The notes beneath the pieces were generated by a model. That model did not search any database. It worked only from the letters and a program-made list of their open reading frames with translations, and had not been told where the DNA came from. From assembly GCA_964577055.1 (NCBI GenBank), contig CAZNWC010000001.1:186001-250000 (forward strand): DNA of 64,000 nucleotides. Direction: 5' to 3'. Both the position numbers and the translations under genes were made by a program. This document shows positions 44,594 through 53,606 of the stretch, in pieces. Source of the stretch: PNNG01 sp964577055 (GTDB taxonomy: Bacteria > Bacteroidota > Bacteroidia > UBA7662). How positions within the stretch are numbered: the first letter of the stretch is position 1; each line of letters opens with the position of its first letter.

Positions 44594-45040
44594 TTATACG
44601 ATATCAATCAATCGGGGTGCTTTTTGACGCGCTTCTTCTTTTTTTGGAAGCTCAATGTGCAATACGCCGGCTTCATACTGTGCCTTGATTTGCTCTTCAT
44701 CAACTTGCTCAGGCAAAGTGAATGAACGCTGGAACCGCTCATAGCCAAATTCGCGACGGCTATACTTTCCTTGTGCGTCTTTTTCTTCTTTTTGATGTTT
44801 GCTTTCGCTTGATATGCGCAACACTTTGTCATGCACCTCTACTTGAAAGTCTTCGCGTTTGCGGCCTGGTGCGGCCAATTCTACGACAAAGGCGGTTTCG
44901 GTTTCGCTGATGTTTACAGCCGGTACAAAGCGGCTTTCGCGCTGGAGCAAATCATCGGCCAAGGTAAAAGGATCGGTGTTAAAGAAACGATCAACGAAGG
45001 TTGGCAATGTGTTTCTGTGATTGAATTTTACAAGTGTCAT
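44594..45040 (-). CDS. Small heat-shock protein, Hsp20/alpha-crystallin family
   Basis: This ATP-independent holdase chaperone binds unfolding proteins in the cytosol. The 148-residue sequence has the alpha-crystallin domain at about 38-132, with 'FVVELAAPGRKREDFQVEVHD', the 'RREFGYERFQRSFTLPEQVD' strand pair, 'AQYEAGVLHIELPKKE' and the C-terminal I-x-I/V-like tail 'PRLIDIV'. The upstream region contains two inverted repeats suited to a stress regulator, although it is not the CIRCE element. Confidence 0.93.
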   Translation of the reverse strand: MTLVKFNHRNTLPTFVDRFFNTDPFTLADDLLQRESRFVPAVNISETETAFVVELAAPGRKREDFQVEVHDKVLRISSESKHQKEEKDAQGKYSRREFGYERFQRSFTLPEQVDEEQIKAQYEAGVLHIELPKKEEARQKAPRLIDIV

Positions 45041-45150
45041 TTTTTTAATCTCCTATTTTTTTGGTTCTGAAGGCTTATCATCAAAGCATGTACCAATCAG
45101 AAAAAACGCACATTTCACCGCCATATAGGCTTTAATACCTATAAAAAATT

Positions 45151-45227
45151 GTCATTATGTCTGATTTTTTCAGCAAAACAAGACATAATGACCGATTATT
45201 ATCCGACAAAAACCGACTAATCATCGG
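45151..45227. promoter_or_regulatory. Two inverted repeats between hsp20 and an outer-membrane gene
   Basis: The first is a perfect 12-bp pair, GTCATTATGTCT (45151-45162) and AGACATAATGAC (45181-45192), centres 30 bases apart (three helical turns). The second is an imperfect 14-bp pair, CCGATTATTATCCG (45192-45205) and CGACTAATCATCGG (45214-45227), 11 of 14 matching. They lie in the divergent promoter region of hsp20 (-) and the gene at 45248 (+). Confidence 0.7.
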
Positions 45228-45247
45228 CTGCAAAATAGTTTAGCAGT

Positions 45248-46063
45248 ATGCGATCAGCCGTTTTTGTTTGGCTTTTGGCGGCCTGCTGCCTACACCGGCA
45301 TACTGTACGGGCGCAAGTCGGCAGCAATGCCTGTAGTGCGTTGGAAATTACGCTTCCCGACAGTGGTTCGGCTTGGCAAGGGTATGATTTCCCACAAGCC
45401 GGCCGGTTACAAAAAGCACAGTTGCTATGGAGCGTAGCACATACAGCCCATACGGCCCTTCCTTTTGCGCAAACGCGTCAGCTCGGTTTGTTCTATCAAC
45501 CAGGTCAATTTCATGCAGCACTCTACGCCGATTTTTTTGGCAATGACTTATTCGGCTGGCAACAGTATCAATTTCAAACAGGACTATCCATGGGAAAATG
45601 GCGCATAGGCGCGGGCATGTGGAGCCGGCGCACCCAATTGGCCGATCAACGACATTGGCAGTTAAACGCCCATATGGGTGTTTCGGGATTATTGGGTAGA
45701 CATTGGTGGTGGCATTTGGCTTTTGGACAACTGCGCCAAACGAGTCAAGACCAGGCGCGCATAACCGGTAGCCCTCCTGCTGTTGCCCGTGTACTGCTCG
45801 AACACCGGCCAGCCAAGCAAACACGCATTTGGCTGATGTACCAACAGCAACAAGGCTGGCCTGCAGATTTTGGTGTCGGTCTTCAATGGCAAATGAACAA
45901 GCGATTTTGCTTCGACCTGGCCATTGCTCCGCCATACGGGCGGTTTTCGGTAGGGCTCGTTTTCCAACATCGGAACATTCACATACGTTTGCAAGCCAAG
46001 CACCAGACATTACCCGGCTTGTGGTGGGGCAACCAATTGCAATGGACCTCATTCCCTCCCTGA
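45248..46063 (+). CDS. Hypothetical exported beta-barrel-like protein
   Basis: I do not recognise a family. The 271-residue product has a signal peptide (about 1-22). It then has repeated amphipathic strands rich in W, Q and G ('GRHWWWHLAFGQLRQ', 'DFGVGLQWQMNKRFCFDLAI'), like small outer-membrane barrels. Its last 22 bases overlap the next gene, a helix-hairpin-helix protein with a similar strand-rich body, so the two are probably made together. The GlnTrp-rich composition is shared by both. Confidence 0.65.
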   Translation: MRSAVFVWLLAACCLHRHTVRAQVGSNACSALEITLPDSGSAWQGYDFPQAGRLQKAQLLWSVAHTAHTALPFAQTRQLGLFYQPGQFHAALYADFFGNDLFGWQQYQFQTGLSMGKWRIGAGMWSRRTQLADQRHWQLNAHMGVSGLLGRHWWWHLAFGQLRQTSQDQARITGSPPAVARVLLEHRPAKQTRIWLMYQQQQGWPADFGVGLQWQMNKRFCFDLAIAPPYGRFSVGLVFQHRNIHIRLQAKHQTLPGLWWGNQLQWTSFPP

Positions 46064-48093
46064 GGCGCTATCTTGTTGTCTGCTTGTTGGTATGGCATGC
46101 AGGAGCAGTACGGGTAGCTGCTCAAGAGCCTGTACAGCCACCAGGCTGGGATGATTGGATGCTTCAAACGGACCAAGAAGTAAGCAGCGAACAATCAACC
46201 CTGCTGCTCGAAGAATATCAGCAAGCACAAACGTACAGCCGGCGATACAAACTTGACCTCAACAAGGCTGATCGCCAGGAATTGTATGAAAGCGGATTGT
46301 TCAATGCCGCGGAGATTGAGGCATTGTTGGCGCATCGCAATCGGTTCGGCCCATTGTTGGCATGGTATGAACTGCAGGCCATTCCCCTATTTACTCCCCA
46401 ACGCTTGGAGGCATTGCAAATACATTGCATGGTCACATCAGGACACCAACGCAACAGTTGGCGCAGTAGCTGGCAAAGTGCTGATCAAATTTGGCTGAGT
46501 CGCAGCGATTTCAGCTGGCCATTGGCAGCAGGATATGATCGTGCGCGTGCGGCTGACGGCCGGAGTCATTATGCTGGAAGTGTCTTGGGACAACGTTTGC
46601 AATACCGCAACCAAGGCCTGATGCACAAAGCCATCTTGAGCATTTCACGTGAGCCCGGTGAATTGGGATTTGATCGAGCTGGCGGACACCTGCAGCTGCA
46701 TTCGAATGGCCGCCTGAAGCGGCTTGTAGTGGGCGATTACCACTTGCAATTGGGAGAAGGATTGGTAGCCAACACGGGCTTTGGTGTGATGCGGGCCACG
46801 CATTTGGACGGTTATTTTTTTCCAGGACTCCAAATCAAAGGTGCCAGTGGGCTGCCTGCCTTTGGCACATTCAGGGGAGTCGTAGGGCAATGGCAGCTCA
46901 AAAAACACATCATTTGGGTACCATGGGCGTTTCGCATGCGTTGGAGCAGCTCGCAGCAAAGCCTCACCGACGGAAGCAGCTCCGTAACCAGCATCAACAA
47001 GAACGGATTGCACCGCACACCCACGGAACGAGGCAATCGGTACAATTTACCGGTATGGGGCTGGGGAACTGCCATACATTTCAGGCACGGCAATTGGCAA
47101 TGGATTGGCGGGGCACAAGCCTTTCATCTTTCGCTTCCGCTGGCAGCCGAACAACCATTTTACAAGCAACTGCAGCCTACCGCACCAAACCGCTGGCACC
47201 TTTCGTTGGCACATCAGTACCATCGGAAGCGTTGGCAATGGCAGGGTGAATGGGCATGGCAAGGTGGAGGCGAAATGGCGCTCGTGCAGCAGGCATATGC
47301 TAATTTACCCGGGAATATGCAATGGCGCATGGCATACCGCCATTTCACTCCAGGATATCATGCTTTTTTGGCCAACAGCCTACAACGCGGCAGTGAAGTC
47401 ACAAATGAAAAAGGATGGCTCATCAACCTGCAATACCAACCGCTTCGCAAACTCAACATTGCGTGGTTCGTAGATTTGTATACGCATCCGTGGCTCCGTT
47501 ACCGCATTGATGCACCCAGCACCGGTACAGAACAGCGCTTACTTGTGCAGTGGCAAGCTGACAAAAGCCGTCGTTTGATTTGGCAATCGCGCTTCGAAAC
47601 ATTTGAGCGCAATCAATACACCACTACCTGGGTACAAACGCAAGAACAGCGGCGCATGCGGCATCAATTGCAGTTCAAGGAGCAAATAAATGCACAATGG
47701 GAATACGCCTGGCAATGGAATTTCAACCTCTTTGCGCCCCATGGAAGCAACTGGCAAAAAGGCAATGCCCTATGGCTGAGGATGCGCTACCAAAGTGAAA
47801 AATGGAAGTTGGCTGCACAATATGCCCTATTTGATGCCCCCAACCATGACAATCGCTTCTTTTTCATTGAGCCAGATGTGTTGTACGGAGCAGGAATGAG
47901 TCAATTGAGCGGGACAGGGCAGCGCTTTGTCTTGCTCTTGCAATACAAACATAGGCGATATGATCTTTGGCTGCGTTATGCCCAAATGCGCTTGGTAGAT
48001 CGTGTCCAAATGGGTTCAGGTTTGGACGAGTTGCCTGGGCCAATCCGACATCAATTGCGCCTTCAATTCCAGTGGAAACACAGTGCCAAATGA
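46042..48093 (+). CDS. Exported helix-hairpin-helix protein with large strand-rich C-terminal domain
   Basis: From ATG 46042 the 683-residue product has a signal peptide (about 1-28, 'VRVAAQEP' region). A ComEA-like double helix-hairpin-helix segment follows ('LDLNKADRQELYESGLFNAAEIEALLAHR', about 72-125). About 500 residues of alternating aromatic beta strands complete it, suggesting an outer-membrane barrel. Such proteins recur in Bacteroidota; a role in DNA binding or uptake at the envelope is possible but unproven. The frame is open to 45829, but that part overlaps the previous gene and lacks a signal. The methyltransferase gene overlaps its stop (ATGA). Confidence 0.75.
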   Translation: MDLIPSLRRYLVVCLLVWHAGAVRVAAQEPVQPPGWDDWMLQTDQEVSSEQSTLLLEEYQQAQTYSRRYKLDLNKADRQELYESGLFNAAEIEALLAHRNRFGPLLAWYELQAIPLFTPQRLEALQIHCMVTSGHQRNSWRSSWQSADQIWLSRSDFSWPLAAGYDRARAADGRSHYAGSVLGQRLQYRNQGLMHKAILSISREPGELGFDRAGGHLQLHSNGRLKRLVVGDYHLQLGEGLVANTGFGVMRATHLDGYFFPGLQIKGASGLPAFGTFRGVVGQWQLKKHIIWVPWAFRMRWSSSQQSLTDGSSSVTSINKNGLHRTPTERGNRYNLPVWGWGTAIHFRHGNWQWIGGAQAFHLSLPLAAEQPFYKQLQPTAPNRWHLSLAHQYHRKRWQWQGEWAWQGGGEMALVQQAYANLPGNMQWRMAYRHFTPGYHAFLANSLQRGSEVTNEKGWLINLQYQPLRKLNIAWFVDLYTHPWLRYRIDAPSTGTEQRLLVQWQADKSRRLIWQSRFETFERNQYTTTWVQTQEQRRMRHQLQFKEQINAQWEYAWQWNFNLFAPHGSNWQKGNALWLRMRYQSEKWKLAAQYALFDAPNHDNRFFFIEPDVLYGAGMSQLSGTGQRFVLLLQYKHRRYDLWLRYAQMRLVDRVQMGSGLDELPGPIRHQLRLQFQWKHSAK

Positions 48094-48926
48094 AATTGCC
48101 GTATTTTGTGGCACATATGGCTTTGAAACACCGCATCAAACCAATTTTACGGGCATTGGGCCTCATGTTGCTCGTTACCCGGCTCAAATATTGGCGCAAT
48201 TACATCCATTATTTTCGGCGAATACAGGCCTTTAAGGCTGCTCATCCACAACTACCGCTCCCGCCAGCCTATATGCTGTACATTGCGTATGGACTGAATT
48301 ACGAAAATTACCTGCGCGATGGCGAAGCCACGGCCAGCTGGCTCCATGAAAAATTTAGCCCATACTTGCCTGCAAAAGGCACCATTCTCGATTGGGGTTG
48401 CGGACCGGCGCGCATCACCCGGCATTTGCCCACCTACTTCAAAGGCTGGCAAGTGATGGGTACCGATTACGATCCTGCAACCATCCAATGGTGCCAAAAT
48501 GCCTTGCCTCACATCCATTTTGAGCGCAATGCATTGCACCCGCCCTTGCCCATCCCATCTGCTAGCGTGCATGCGGCGATTGGCATATCCATTTTCACAC
48601 ATTTGTCGGCCGCAGCACACGAAGCATGGCTGTTGGAATTGGCCCGGATCCTTGCACCAGGCGGGATGTTTTTTGTGACCACCCAAGGCGAAGTGTTTTT
48701 AGAACAAATGAGCAGTAAAGAGGCGTTGGCTTTTCAAAACAACCAATTGGTCATACGCGCCACGGGCCCCGAAGGACACAAAGTGTACGGCGCCTATCAG
48801 CCCGAAGGATTCATACGTCCTTTTTGGGAAAGGTATTTTGAAGTAATTGAGCACCTGCCTGGTCAAATGAGCCATGGAAAGCCCATCCAGGATTATTGGA
48901 TTCTAAAGCGCAAACTCAATGAATAG
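48090..48926 (+). CDS. Class I SAM-dependent methyltransferase
   Basis: This 278-residue protein has the SAM-binding motif I 'ILDWGCGPARIT' (D101, G103, G105), acidic motif II D126 in 'VMGTDYDP' and the later 'LLELARILAPGGMFFVTT'. An N-terminal basic helix (about 10-50) precedes the fold. The substrate is unknown. The ATG at 48090 overlaps the upstream stop. The last 11 bases overlap the 3' end of the convergent ppx gene. Confidence 0.8.
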   Translation: MKLPYFVAHMALKHRIKPILRALGLMLLVTRLKYWRNYIHYFRRIQAFKAAHPQLPLPPAYMLYIAYGLNYENYLRDGEATASWLHEKFSPYLPAKGTILDWGCGPARITRHLPTYFKGWQVMGTDYDPATIQWCQNALPHIHFERNALHPPLPIPSASVHAAIGISIFTHLSAAAHEAWLLELARILAPGGMFFVTTQGEVFLEQMSSKEALAFQNNQLVIRATGPEGHKVYGAYQPEGFIRPFWERYFEVIEHLPGQMSHGKPIQDYWILKRKLNE

Positions 48927-49839
48927 AGAATCGCTCGTTGCCTTGAAATCTTTTGATAACGGTTTGATAGTGCTTTTCGAGCAAGCCCGATACAATACCT
49001 TCTTTCAGCCCCAAGCCTGAAACCGTAATTTTATTCACGTCGGCCGACTTCATGACCGCCATGTAAATTTCAGTAGCTGGCAGTATTACATCTGCCCTAT
49101 CAGGGTTGAGTCCGAGATTTTTAATCCGGTGTTCCATCGGGAAGCTGCTCACATAGGCATGTGTTGTACTCAACTGTTTTAGCGTGGCAAATTTGCCCTG
49201 CTTAAGGTTCATCAAATCAAACAACTTATTGATATTCCCACCGGTGCCCAAAGCATAATCGGGAGCAAGCGGTTTGATTACGGCCTTCAGCCAGCCCTTC
49301 ATTTGTTTCCAGCTGTCCGCGCTGTCTTTGCCATCGAGCATGCGAACGCCGCCTAAATCAAAAGAGCGCGAGGCCAATTGACTTTCACCATGCAAAAGCG
49401 AGATCTCTGTTGAGCCACCTCCAACATCCACAAAAAGCACCTTTTTACCTTCTTCAAGTGCCCCCTGATGTGCTTTGTAAATCAACTCAGCCTCTTCTTG
49501 ACCGCTGATGATTTCAATTTGAATACCTGTTTTGTCTGCCAACCTTTTGGTTACTTCTATGCCATTGGAAGCTTCCCGAAAAGCGGAAGTAGCACAGGCC
49601 CTGAAATCCTCCACATGAAACAATTCCATCAACAACTTGAATGATTGCAACATTTTTTCGAGGTCTCCCTCCTTTTCTGCGCTCACTTTACCGTCGATGA
49701 AAACAGCATCGCCCAAACGGACCGGCACTCGCACAAACTCCAATATTTTTATTCGGGCACGGTCTTCACCATCATTGAAAAAACTACAGATGTATAAGCG
49801 GGCGGCGTTTGACCCAATGTCGATGGCGGCTACGTTCAA
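48916..49839 (-). CDS. ppx: Exopolyphosphatase Ppx/GppA
   Basis: This enzyme hydrolyses terminal phosphate from polyphosphate (and/or pppGpp), with an actin-like ASKHA fold. The phosphate-1 motif is 'AIDIGSNAARL' (5-15), with 'VDVGGGSTEIS' (about 135-145) and 'ALGTGGNINKL' (about 210-220) as further nucleotide-fold loops. At 307 residues it is the short form without the C-terminal HD domain. The start is TTG at 49839. No ATG is available in frame before the upstream stop. The gene lies 12 bases after ppk1 in the same operon. Confidence 0.9.
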   Translation of the reverse strand: MNVAAIDIGSNAARLYICSFFNDGEDRARIKILEFVRVPVRLGDAVFIDGKVSAEKEGDLEKMLQSFKLLMELFHVEDFRACATSAFREASNGIEVTKRLADKTGIQIEIISGQEEAELIYKAHQGALEEGKKVLFVDVGGGSTEISLLHGESQLASRSFDLGGVRMLDGKDSADSWKQMKGWLKAVIKPLAPDYALGTGGNINKLFDLMNLKQGKFATLKQLSTTHAYVSSFPMEHRIKNLGLNPDRADVILPATEIYMAVMKSADVNKITVSGLGLKEGIVSGLLEKHYQTVIKRFQGNERFSIH

Positions 49840-49851
49840 CGCATGAATAAT

Positions 49852-51981
49852 TTAAGCTTCAACTGTGAGGTTTTGAGCAAGTTTGGCAAAATAGGCATGA
49901 CTGTCTAATTGCGCTCGAACGACCTTGCTGCCTTTTTCAGCTGGATTTCGCATTTCATTGGCCAAGGGATTGGCCATGTTGCGCGCCTTCACATTGTCGT
50001 TCAATTGCAAATCAATCATGTCTCTGATTTCACGACGAAGGTCGGCACTCAATACCGGAAATGCAACTTCAATACGATGACTCAGGTTGCGGGTCATCCA
50101 ATCGGCCGAACTGAGGTACATTTTTTCGTTGCCCTGGTTGCCAAAAATATAAATCCGCGAATGTTCTAAAAAACGGTCGATGATGCTGATCACTTCGATG
50201 TGCTCACTGAGTCCCTTTACACCAGGCACCAAACAGCATACACCGCGGACAATCAGTTTGACTTTAACCCCTGCACAGCTGGCCTCGTACAATTTTAAAA
50301 TCATATCGGGATCCACCAGACTATTCATTTTGAGGATGATATAGGCGGTTTGCCCTTGCTTGGCATTGGCTATTTCTTTATCGATGTATTGCACATACCT
50401 ACTCCGCATATAATGTGGTGCAACCAGCAAATGCCTGTACTGAAACTGTCGATTGCTTTTTTCGAGTGATTTGAACAAACGGCTTACCTCCGAAGTGAGG
50501 CGCTTGTCGGCGGTAAACAAACCATCGTCGCAGTAAATGCGGGCTGTAAAGCCATTGTAATTCCCCGTACTCAAGTGTGCATATTCGCGTAATTTTCCTT
50601 TTTCGCGTCGACTCACAAGGCACATTTTCGCGTGCACTTTCATGCCTTCGAAGCCATAGATTACTTTCGCCCCTGCTTCTTCCAGCTTGCCTGCCCAATA
50701 AATGTTTGTTTCCTCGTCGAAACGGGCTTGGATTTCCACCAGCGCCGTCACCTCTTTGCCATTCATCACCGCTGTGATCAATGAATTGGCAACACTTGAA
50801 ATTTTTGCCACCCGATACAAGGTGATTTTGATGCTTTGAACCTCCGGGTCGATGGCTGCTTCGCGTAAAAACCTGATCACATAATCGAATGATTGATAAG
50901 GATGATGTACCATTACGTCCTTCTTGCGGATAGCGTCGAAAATGTGCAGGTGCTTGTCGAGGTACGGCACTGCTTGCGGTATCAAAGGTTCATACTTCAA
51001 GTCGGAACGGCCCAAATCAGGGAAATCCATAAAATCGCTGAAATTGTGGTAACGGCCACCAGGAATGAGGTTAGATTTGTCGAGGTCGAGGCGGCGAATT
51101 AAAAATTGCAGCAAATCCAACGGCATGGCGGTGTCATAAATAAAGCGAACGGGATCGCCTTTTTTCCGATCGCGCAACGAACTTTTGATCTTTTCGAGCA
51201 AAGTTTCGCTCAAATCGTTGTCGAGGTCAAGTTCCTGATCTCGGGTTATTTTGACAGTAAAAGCATCGTAATGCTCGTAATCGAACATGGCAAAGATGCT
51301 TCTTAGGTTAAAGCGCACCACATCATCCAGCAGCATCACTCGCCTGGTTTCACCGCGGGGCGGCAATACATAAAAGCGAGGACAAACCTTGGTTGGCAAC
51401 TCAATCAAAGCGTAGCGAAAATCATTTTCGTCGCTGCGTTTGTACATTTTGATGGCCAAATAAATGTAAGCATCCTTGATGTGTGGCGTGCGTTTGGTAT
51501 CGCTCGCCATGATGGGTGTGAGAAAAGGAAATATTTGCGTTTTGAACAAATTGCGCAAATATTCTTCTTCGCCAGGAAGCACTTGTGTTTCATTGATAAT
51601 CTCAATGCCTTCACGCTCAAGTTCCGGGCTTATCTCATCGTGAAAAATGGATTCAAAACGCGCTTGCTGTCGAATGACGGTTTGTTGGATTTGGGTAAGC
51701 ACGGCATCGGGATGAAAAGGCAATTTTTGCAATTGACTTGGCCGAAGTGCCAACAACCTGCGTTGGTTGGCCACACGTACCCTGAAAAACTCATCGAGGT
51801 TGGAACTAAAAATAGCCAGAAACTTAATCCGTTCCAGCAAGGGAACAGATAAATTTTCTGCTTCTTGCAATACCCTGGCATTAAAAGCGAGCCAACTTAT
51901 TTCGCGGTTCAGCAGTTGAAATTTGAGTCCATGCAGATTTTTTTTAAACAGAATTGCCGGGTTTTTCAGGCTCATGCTCAC
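49852..51981 (-). CDS. ppk1: Polyphosphate kinase 1
   Basis: This enzyme makes long-chain polyphosphate from ATP. The protein has about 709 residues and all PPK1 domains. The N-terminal part opens 'LLNREISWLAFNARVLQEA'. The autophosphorylated histidine lies in 'KVHAKMCLVSRR' (about residue 449) and is followed by 'STGNYNGFTARIYCD'. GTG 51981 overlaps the sixA stop (GTGA); ATG 51975 is two codons in and equally possible. The operon order is sixA-ppk1-ppx. Confidence 0.95.
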   Translation of the reverse strand: MSMSLKNPAILFKKNLHGLKFQLLNREISWLAFNARVLQEAENLSVPLLERIKFLAIFSSNLDEFFRVRVANQRRLLALRPSQLQKLPFHPDAVLTQIQQTVIRQQARFESIFHDEISPELEREGIEIINETQVLPGEEEYLRNLFKTQIFPFLTPIMASDTKRTPHIKDAYIYLAIKMYKRSDENDFRYALIELPTKVCPRFYVLPPRGETRRVMLLDDVVRFNLRSIFAMFDYEHYDAFTVKITRDQELDLDNDLSETLLEKIKSSLRDRKKGDPVRFIYDTAMPLDLLQFLIRRLDLDKSNLIPGGRYHNFSDFMDFPDLGRSDLKYEPLIPQAVPYLDKHLHIFDAIRKKDVMVHHPYQSFDYVIRFLREAAIDPEVQSIKITLYRVAKISSVANSLITAVMNGKEVTALVEIQARFDEETNIYWAGKLEEAGAKVIYGFEGMKVHAKMCLVSRREKGKLREYAHLSTGNYNGFTARIYCDDGLFTADKRLTSEVSRLFKSLEKSNRQFQYRHLLVAPHYMRSRYVQYIDKEIANAKQGQTAYIILKMNSLVDPDMILKLYEASCAGVKVKLIVRGVCCLVPGVKGLSEHIEVISIIDRFLEHSRIYIFGNQGNEKMYLSSADWMTRNLSHRIEVAFPVLSADLRREIRDMIDLQLNDNVKARNMANPLANEMRNPAEKGSKVVRAQLDSHAYFAKLAQNLTVEA

Positions 51982-52484
51982 AGAATTGAATAATCGTTTT
52001 GGGGGAAATCAAACCAGGCTACAAGCCCTTTGCCTACACTTACTTCGCGCCAATGTTGCACATCAAAATGCAACACCATCAAACCACAGGGAGGCAGATG
52101 GTCTAAACGCAAATCAGCTGCCAACAAATTTGAAAGCTGGGTCATGGCCGGATTGTGACCAACCAGCATCACTCCTTGCAGATGCGAAGGAATGCCCACC
52201 AACAATTGCAATACTTTTTCCTCACTTGCCTGGTACAAAGCGGGCACCATTTCGGTGCGCGCCACGCAATCGTCACAAATTTCAACTAAAGTATCGAGGG
52301 TTTGACGGGTGCGCATGGCCGTACTGCAATACGCCAATTCGATGCGCTCGTTACGGCCTTTGATTTTATAGGCCAATTTCACCGCATCTTGTTTGCCTGC
52401 ATGCGTAAGCACCCTGTCAATATCCGCTTGACCGGTTAAATCGAATCCGGCTTTCGCATGTCGTAGTAAATACAAACGTTTCAT
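51978..52484 (-). CDS. sixA: Phosphohistidine phosphatase SixA
   Basis: This histidine-phosphatase-fold protein has 168 residues. The RHG-type catalytic motif is 'LLRHAKAG' (H9) and the second catalytic histidine is in 'MLVGHNPAM'. SixA homologues dephosphorylate phosphohistidine proteins. ATG 52484 begins 'MKRLYLLRHAKAG'; the frame upstream to 52523 has no family match. It is coupled to ppk1, itself a phosphohistidine enzyme, so a regulatory link is plausible (inference). Confidence 0.87.
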   Translation of the reverse strand: MKRLYLLRHAKAGFDLTGQADIDRVLTHAGKQDAVKLAYKIKGRNERIELAYCSTAMRTRQTLDTLVEICDDCVARTEMVPALYQASEEKVLQLLVGIPSHLQGVMLVGHNPAMTQLSNLLAADLRLDHLPPCGLMVLHFDVQHWREVSVGKGLVAWFDFPQNDYSIL

Positions 52485-52574
52485 GTAACAGGGTTTGGCG
52501 TACGCAATGACACCACTATACAATTTTAATGTGTTAATTTCGCATCACAAAATCGCGTTTATTATCTGTTTGTT

Positions 52575-53606
52575 ATGCGTTTCATTCCTGCATTCCTGTC
52601 CTTCACGATCACACTGCTCACCCTTTCGGCACAAACCGCTGAGGCTCAGCAAAACCTGCTGTTTGTAGCGCATTACAATGTTGAAAATTTGTTCGATACC
52701 ATCGACGACCCCAACATCCAGGACGAAGAATTTTTGCCCGGTGCAGAAAATCGTTGGACAGCTGAGCGCTATGCCCACAAGCTACAGCAGCTATCCAGGG
52801 TCATCAACAGCATGAATGGTGCGAGCGGTCCCCATATTTTGGGCCTCTGTGAGGTGGAGAATGCGGGAGTTGTATCGGATCTCGCCCGACAAATCGGATC
52901 CAAAAAAGCAAAATACCGGTACGTACATTTCGATTCACCCGACGGACGCGGAATTGATGTGGCCTTGCTGTATCAGCCCAAACATTTTAAGGTAACACAC
53001 AGCAAAAGTTTGCGGGTGACTTTGCCGGGTGAAAAAGCCTATCCCACACGCGATGTGCTGTTGGTAGCAGGCAAACTTCCCAACAAACAACCCTTGTTTG
53101 TACTAGTGAACCACTGGCCTTCGCGGCGCGGTGGAGAAGTGGCTTCTGCCCCCAGCCGAGCAGCTGCCGCACAAGTAGTGCGAAAGGCTGTCGACAGTCT
53201 AAAGCATGTGGTGCCCCAAGCAATAGTGTTGGTCATGGGCGACTTCAACGACGGTCCTGACGACCCTGCGCCACGTGAAGTAATGGGTGCCGAATGGCCC
53301 ACAACCGCTACAAGCGTGCTGGTAAATCCTTTTTTGGCCCTCGTTGCCGATAGCACGCAAGGGTCGTACCGTTACCGCGGAAGTTGGCAATTTATCGACC
53401 ACATCAGCCTCTCACCTACTGCCTTTCAAAGCAATGGTAAAGTGCAATACGTAGCAGGTTCGGCGGGTGCCTGGCTGCAACCCTGGATGCTTGAAACCAC
53501 AGGTAAATTTGAGGGAAATCCCTTGCGGACATACGGTGGCAAAACCTACCTTGGCGGATTTAGTGATCACCTACCTGTAAAAATCGAACTGGAGTGGCGT
53601 CGATGA
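52575..53606 (+). CDS. Secreted endonuclease/exonuclease/phosphatase family protein
   Basis: This Mg-dependent EEP-fold hydrolase has 343 residues and a signal peptide (about 1-25, 'AEAQ'). Active-site signatures are N35 and N38 in 'HYNVENLFD', E93 in 'GLCEVEN', D/N in 'VMGDFNDGP' and D331-H332 in 'GFSDHLPV'. Substrates of exported Bacteroidota members include nucleic acids and phosphoesters. It is the first of four genes joined by overlapping stops and starts (52575-55676). Confidence 0.87.
   Translation: MRFIPAFLSFTITLLTLSAQTAEAQQNLLFVAHYNVENLFDTIDDPNIQDEEFLPGAENRWTAERYAHKLQQLSRVINSMNGASGPHILGLCEVENAGVVSDLARQIGSKKAKYRYVHFDSPDGRGIDVALLYQPKHFKVTHSKSLRVTLPGEKAYPTRDVLLVAGKLPNKQPLFVLVNHWPSRRGGEVASAPSRAAAAQVVRKAVDSLKHVVPQAIVLVMGDFNDGPDDPAPREVMGAEWPTTATSVLVNPFLALVADSTQGSYRYRGSWQFIDHISLSPTAFQSNGKVQYVAGSAGAWLQPWMLETTGKFEGNPLRTYGGKTYLGGFSDHLPVKIELEWRR

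Noticed and set aside
45348..46052. - strand open frame (234 aa) opposite the barrel-like gene
   Set aside because: The + strand product has a signal peptide and strand pattern; the antisense product shows neither.
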